Assembly (NCBI GenBank): GCA_946409675.1
Contig: CAMJXI010000008.1
Span: 1-16,768 of the forward strand
From: an uncultured Lactobacillus sp.
GTDB lineage: Bacteria; Bacillota; Bacilli; Lactobacillales; Lactobacillaceae
DNA: 16,768 nucleotides
Direction: 5' to 3'
Part shown: positions 14,558 through 16,768 of the stretch, in pieces
Numbering within the stretch: the stretch's first letter is position 1
Layout: the number at the start of each line of letters is the position of its first letter
Position numbers and translations under genes: made by a program
Notes under the pieces: generated by a model
What the model was told of the DNA's origin: nothing
Seen by the model: only the letters and a program-made list of their open reading frames with translations
The model's database searches: none

Positions 14558-14655
14558 GGATTTCATTGAAGCTAATTCCGAGCCTCAGAAATCCCTTGTA
14601 TGATTGATTAATAGGAAGAAAAAACTTTAAAATATAATTTTATTTTTGAAAATGA

Positions 14656-16098
14656 CTAGTCTTCATTGACTGGCGCCACTTCGTTGACGCTCAAGCTGGG
14701 TGTTTTTGCACCTTTAAGCTTGTAGATTGCCACACTGACCACGTAGGCTAAAAGTGTTGGTAACATCCAACCAAGACCAAGGTTGGCAAACGGTACGTAT
14801 GTGTTGTAGAAGTTCAAAAGTGGTTCAACTAAGAAACTCTTAGTGATTACTTCTGGACATGAACGTAACATATCAAAGACTGCAGGTACTGCGGTGAAGA
14901 GCATGGTTACTTGGTAAACGAATGATGATTTGTTGAAATACTTTTGCGTTAATGAAAGTAAGATCAAGGCTAATGACAATGGGTAGAGTAACATCAAGAC
15001 TGGGATTGACCATTGGATGATATTATCTAGGCCGGCATTAGCAACCATGAATGAACCAAGTGTAGTGATTCTTAACCATGTAAGGTAGGCAACCTTAGGG
15101 AAGAGCTTGTGGAAGTCTTGAGCGAAGGAAACAACTAAGCCCATCGCAGTGGTGAACACACCAAGTGTTACCAAGACACCCAAGAAGACTGTTCCGACAT
15201 TACCTAAGTAACTAGTAACGATTTGGGTTAAAGCAGTACCACCATTAGCAGAAAGCTTGAACTTAGCCAAACTCATCGTACCAAGAAGGATTAAGAAGAA
15301 GTAAACGACAACTTCAACTGAAAGTGCCAAAGTACCAGCACGAGCTGAAAGGGAAGTTAAATCTTTACCTTTATAGCCAAGTGAACGAACAGAGTGAACA
15401 AAAGTAACACTCAAGGCGAGTAAGGCAACGGCATCGATGGTGTTGTAACCTTCAAGGAAGCCAGAAACAAGTGAACCAGATTGATAAGCAGCAGTTGCTG
15501 TGTGGTTGAAGCCACCCATTGGGTTAACGAAGGCAATCACGAAGATGATTACTAACAAAGCCAAGAAGAAGTTGTTTAAGTATTTCCCGATATACTTAAC
15601 TAACTTTTGGGGGTGGGTCGTGAGGAAGTAGACTGCTAGGAAGAACACTGCTGTGAAGAGGAACATTCCTAGTGTGTATTGGCTTGGTTTCAAGAATGGT
15701 TTAGCAGCCATTTCAAAAGCGGTAGCTGCAGTTCTTGGTGTACCAAAGAATGGCCCGATAGTTAAATGAACGACGACCAAGAAGAATCCGGCGTACCAAT
15801 AACCAACCGGTTTAGCCAAGTCGTAGATCCCATCACTTTTTGTGACGACAACGGCGAGGATGGCTAGTAGGGGAAGAAGTCCCCCAGAGATGATGAAACC
15901 AAGTCCGGCCATCGACCAGTTACCGCCGGCCATTTGGCCCAAGTGAACTGGGAAAATCAAGTTACCAGCCCCAAAGAACATCCCGAAGATCATTGAGCTG
16001 ACCGTTAGTAGTTGGCCAGTAGGAAATTTAGTTCTCCCTTTCTTCTTTCCAGTAGGTGGTGCATCTTGTAGTGGTGTTGCACTTACTCTTTCTTGCAT
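14656..16098 (-). CDS. brnQ: Branched-chain amino acid:cation symporter BrnQ
   Basis: A 480-residue transporter with about 12 membrane helices that imports isoleucine, leucine and valine with Na+ or H+. Diagnostic stretches are SMIFGMFFGAGNLIFPVHLGQ near the N-terminus, GPFFGTPRTAATAFE in helix 3-4, and GYNTIDAVALLALS in the middle. I chose the ATG at 16096-16098 because GGAGG (16107-16111) stands 8 bases before it; a longer frame reaching 16152 would run through the leader terminator. A lysine-rich cytoplasmic N-terminus (GKKKGRTKF) precedes helix 1. The gene is preceded by a T-box leader, so it should be switched on when the matching tRNA is uncharged. It is transcribed alone and ends at the shared terminator with the TetR gene. 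Confidence 0.95.
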   Translation of the reverse strand: MQERVSATPLQDAPPTGKKKGRTKFPTGQLLTVSSMIFGMFFGAGNLIFPVHLGQMAGGNWSMAGLGFIISGGLLPLLAILAVVVTKSDGIYDLAKPVGYWYAGFFLVVVHLTIGPFFGTPRTAATAFEMAAKPFLKPSQYTLGMFLFTAVFFLAVYFLTTHPQKLVKYIGKYLNNFFLALLVIIFVIAFVNPMGGFNHTATAAYQSGSLVSGFLEGYNTIDAVALLALSVTFVHSVRSLGYKGKDLTSLSARAGTLALSVEVVVYFFLILLGTMSLAKFKLSANGGTALTQIVTSYLGNVGTVFLGVLVTLGVFTTAMGLVVSFAQDFHKLFPKVAYLTWLRITTLGSFMVANAGLDNIIQWSIPVLMLLYPLSLALILLSLTQKYFNKSSFVYQVTMLFTAVPAVFDMLRSCPEVITKSFLVEPLLNFYNTYVPFANLGLGWMLPTLLAYVVSVAIYKLKGAKTPSLSVNEVAPVNED

Positions 16099-16134
16099 AG
16101 TTTTTTCCTCCAAAAAAATTTTTATTAAGAAATA

Positions 16135-16166
16135 AAAAGCCCTCTTCTCCAATGGAGAAAAGGGCT
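16135..16166 (-). terminator. T-box regulated terminator
   Basis: On the minus strand AGCCCTTTTCTCC and GGAGAAGAGGGCT pair around a 3-4 base loop, with one wobble, and are followed by TTTTTA. It lies 37 bases upstream of the brnQ start codon. T-box pairing to a tRNA acceptor end would favour the competing antiterminator that contains the GGTACCG segment. Confidence 0.87.
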
Positions 16167-16356
16167 CAAAATTTGAACGGTACCACCTTTTATGACTATT
16201 AAAATAGCCACTCGCTTCGTCGACGACTTAACAGCTTATCAACTAGCCTGGTAATGGTGGCAGCCACAATATTCTACGTTATCGATATTGACTCGGAAAT
16301 GATTTTCGATTAGTTATTCAGTGCTATCTTCCACTAACATAGCTCGCTGGGACTGA
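16135..16356 (-). promoter_or_regulatory. T-box riboswitch leader of brnQ, probably tRNA-Ile specific
   Basis: On the minus strand the conserved T-box AGGTGGTACCG (16178-16188) lies just before a terminator hairpin. Upstream is a structured region of about 170 bases with Stem I-like elements: GCTAT pairing with ATAGC around TTAGTGGAAG, and then CCGAGTCAATATCGATAACG. The likely specifier is ATC (16284-16286), followed by a purine and in the AATATC context usual for isoleucine leaders. Uncharged tRNA-Ile would pair with both specifier and T-box and prevent termination, raising BrnQ synthesis. The class is certain; the specifier assignment is made by eye without a full fold. Confidence 0.88.
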
Positions 16357-16357
16357 G

Positions 16358-16384
16358 ATTAAAATAACCTACTTTTTTCCTCAA
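16358..16384 (-). promoter_or_regulatory. Possible brnQ T-box promoter
   Basis: On the minus strand TTGAGG (16379-16384) and TTTAAT (16358-16363) are 15 bases apart, a little short. The position is right for a transcript starting near the 5' end of the T-box leader. Other A/T-rich hexamers nearby could serve instead. Confidence 0.4.
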
Positions 16385-16478
16385 AGTTTTAATATTTCTT
16401 TAATTGATTACTAAGTATATGCCGAAATTTGGAAAAAGCAAGTCTTTTTTTAGTTTTTTTTGAATAAATAACGGATAC

Positions 16479-16507
16479 TTGCATTAAGTAATAAAAAAAG
16501 TTATAGT
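16479..16507 (+). promoter_or_regulatory. Promoter of the luciferase-like monooxygenase gene
   Basis: TTGCAT (16479-16484) and TATAGT (16502-16507, five of six -10 bases) are exactly 17 bases apart. Transcription would start near 16514, inside the inverted repeat that follows, about 35 bases before the start codon. Confidence 0.75.
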
Positions 16508-16527
16508 TACTTACAATAAGTAAGTAA
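16507..16527. promoter_or_regulatory. 8-bp inverted-repeat operator at the transcription start
   Basis: TTACTTAC (16507-16514) and GTAAGTAA (16520-16527) are perfect inverted arms around AATAA. The site overlaps the end of the -10 box and the start point, an arrangement for repression. TTACTTAC/GTAAGTAA-type sites are typical of HxlR/MarR-like redox or quinone sensors, which often control flavin oxidoreductases. No such regulator gene is in the window, so the binder is unknown. Confidence 0.65.
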
Positions 16528-16548
16528 AAAATTGAAAGTAAGAGGAAA

Positions 16549-16725
16549 ATGACGAAATACGAATTTGGTTTAAATACTTTTGGTGATGTAGCAATTGACG
16601 ACAAGACTGGGGAATCGATGACCTACGGTCAAAGCTTGCGCCACTTGGTTGAGGAAGCACACCTTGCTGATGAACTTGGTCTTGATTTGTTTGCATTAGG
16701 CGAACATCACCGGGAAACAGAATAA
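16549..16725 (+). pseudogene. Luciferase-like flavin monooxygenase (LLM class), 3' truncated
   Basis: ATG 16549, with AGAGG just upstream, begins a 58-codon frame. MTKYEFGLNTFGDVAID, then LVEEAHLADELGLDLFALGEHHR, is the N-terminal strand and first helix of bacterial LLM-class flavin-dependent oxidoreductases, normally about 340 residues. After GEHHR (Arg55, codon 16711-16713) family members continue with P and a conserved segment. Here ETE and a TAA stop (16723-16725) follow, and none of the three frames in the last 55 bases resembles the family. The gene is therefore cut, by an inserted element or a rearrangement, near 16713. The promoter and operator in front look intact, so transcription may continue without a useful product. 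Confidence 0.78.
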
Positions 16726-16768
16726 ATCAGTTGAATGTCATCCATTGACTGTTCTGCACCACATGCGA

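Noticed and set aside
16099..16152. Longer BrnQ start at 16152
   Set aside because: It lies inside the T-box terminator; ATG at 16098 has an ideal GGAGG.
16707..16768. Minus-strand frame of 19 codons entering from the right edge and ending near the monooxygenase break
   Set aside because: Too short to distinguish from chance; no recognisable transposase motif.
1..16768. CRISPR arrays, tRNA or rRNA genes, complete insertion sequences
   Set aside because: No regularly spaced repeats, cloverleaf-like sequences or transposase frames were seen on either strand.

Overview
The window looks like chromosomal DNA of a low-to-moderate-GC lactic acid bacterium, most likely Lactobacillaceae. The signs are a WxL-type cell-wall protein, purine-rich Shine-Dalgarno sites with several TTG/GTG starts, a T-box in front of a BrnQ transporter, and an Lsa-type ABC-F gene. 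No rRNA, tRNA, CRISPR array or complete insertion sequence was found.

Layout, left to right. A degraded WxL surface-protein gene with two in-frame stops (1-1098, +) meets a P-type cation ATPase of the Na,K-ATPase-like (type IIC) group (1194-3956, -) at a shared terminator. Two tandem, distantly related genes for unknown membrane proteins follow (4165-5393, +) and end at a very long perfect hairpin. Next is a small multidrug resistance (Gdx/SugE-like) gene broken by one TGA (5573-5887). An NAD(P)-binding protein and an Rrf2 regulator form an operon with a clear promoter and overlapping operator (5890-7040). Convergent to it is an Lsa-type ABC-F ribosome-protection gene (7047-8546, -). Its leader carries a promoter, tiny upstream reading frames, a terminator and alternative pairings that look like an antibiotic-responsive attenuator.

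A two-gene unit encodes a NUDIX hydrolase and a 964-residue PLD-nuclease/SF2-helicase protein (8846-12138, +); it is a DNA-repair or defence candidate. Just after it, an arsenate-reductase gene starts and is cut immediately behind its catalytic CX5R loop. The sequence then runs directly into an ABC-2 exporter permease plus TetR regulator (12189-14455) with visibly different codon use and no ATPase gene. I read this as a deletion or recombination junction. A shared terminator separates TetR from brnQ (14656-16098, -), which has a T-box leader, probably isoleucine-specific. At the right edge a luciferase-like flavin monooxygenase gene starts behind a strong promoter and an 8-bp-arm operator, but breaks off after 55 residues.

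Two themes stand out. One is RNA-level control: the ABC-F attenuator and the brnQ T-box, and perhaps the hairpin ahead of the SMR gene. The other is gene decay: four broken genes, and an exporter without its ATPase, in under 17 kb. All family assignments come from motifs read by eye; no database search was run.
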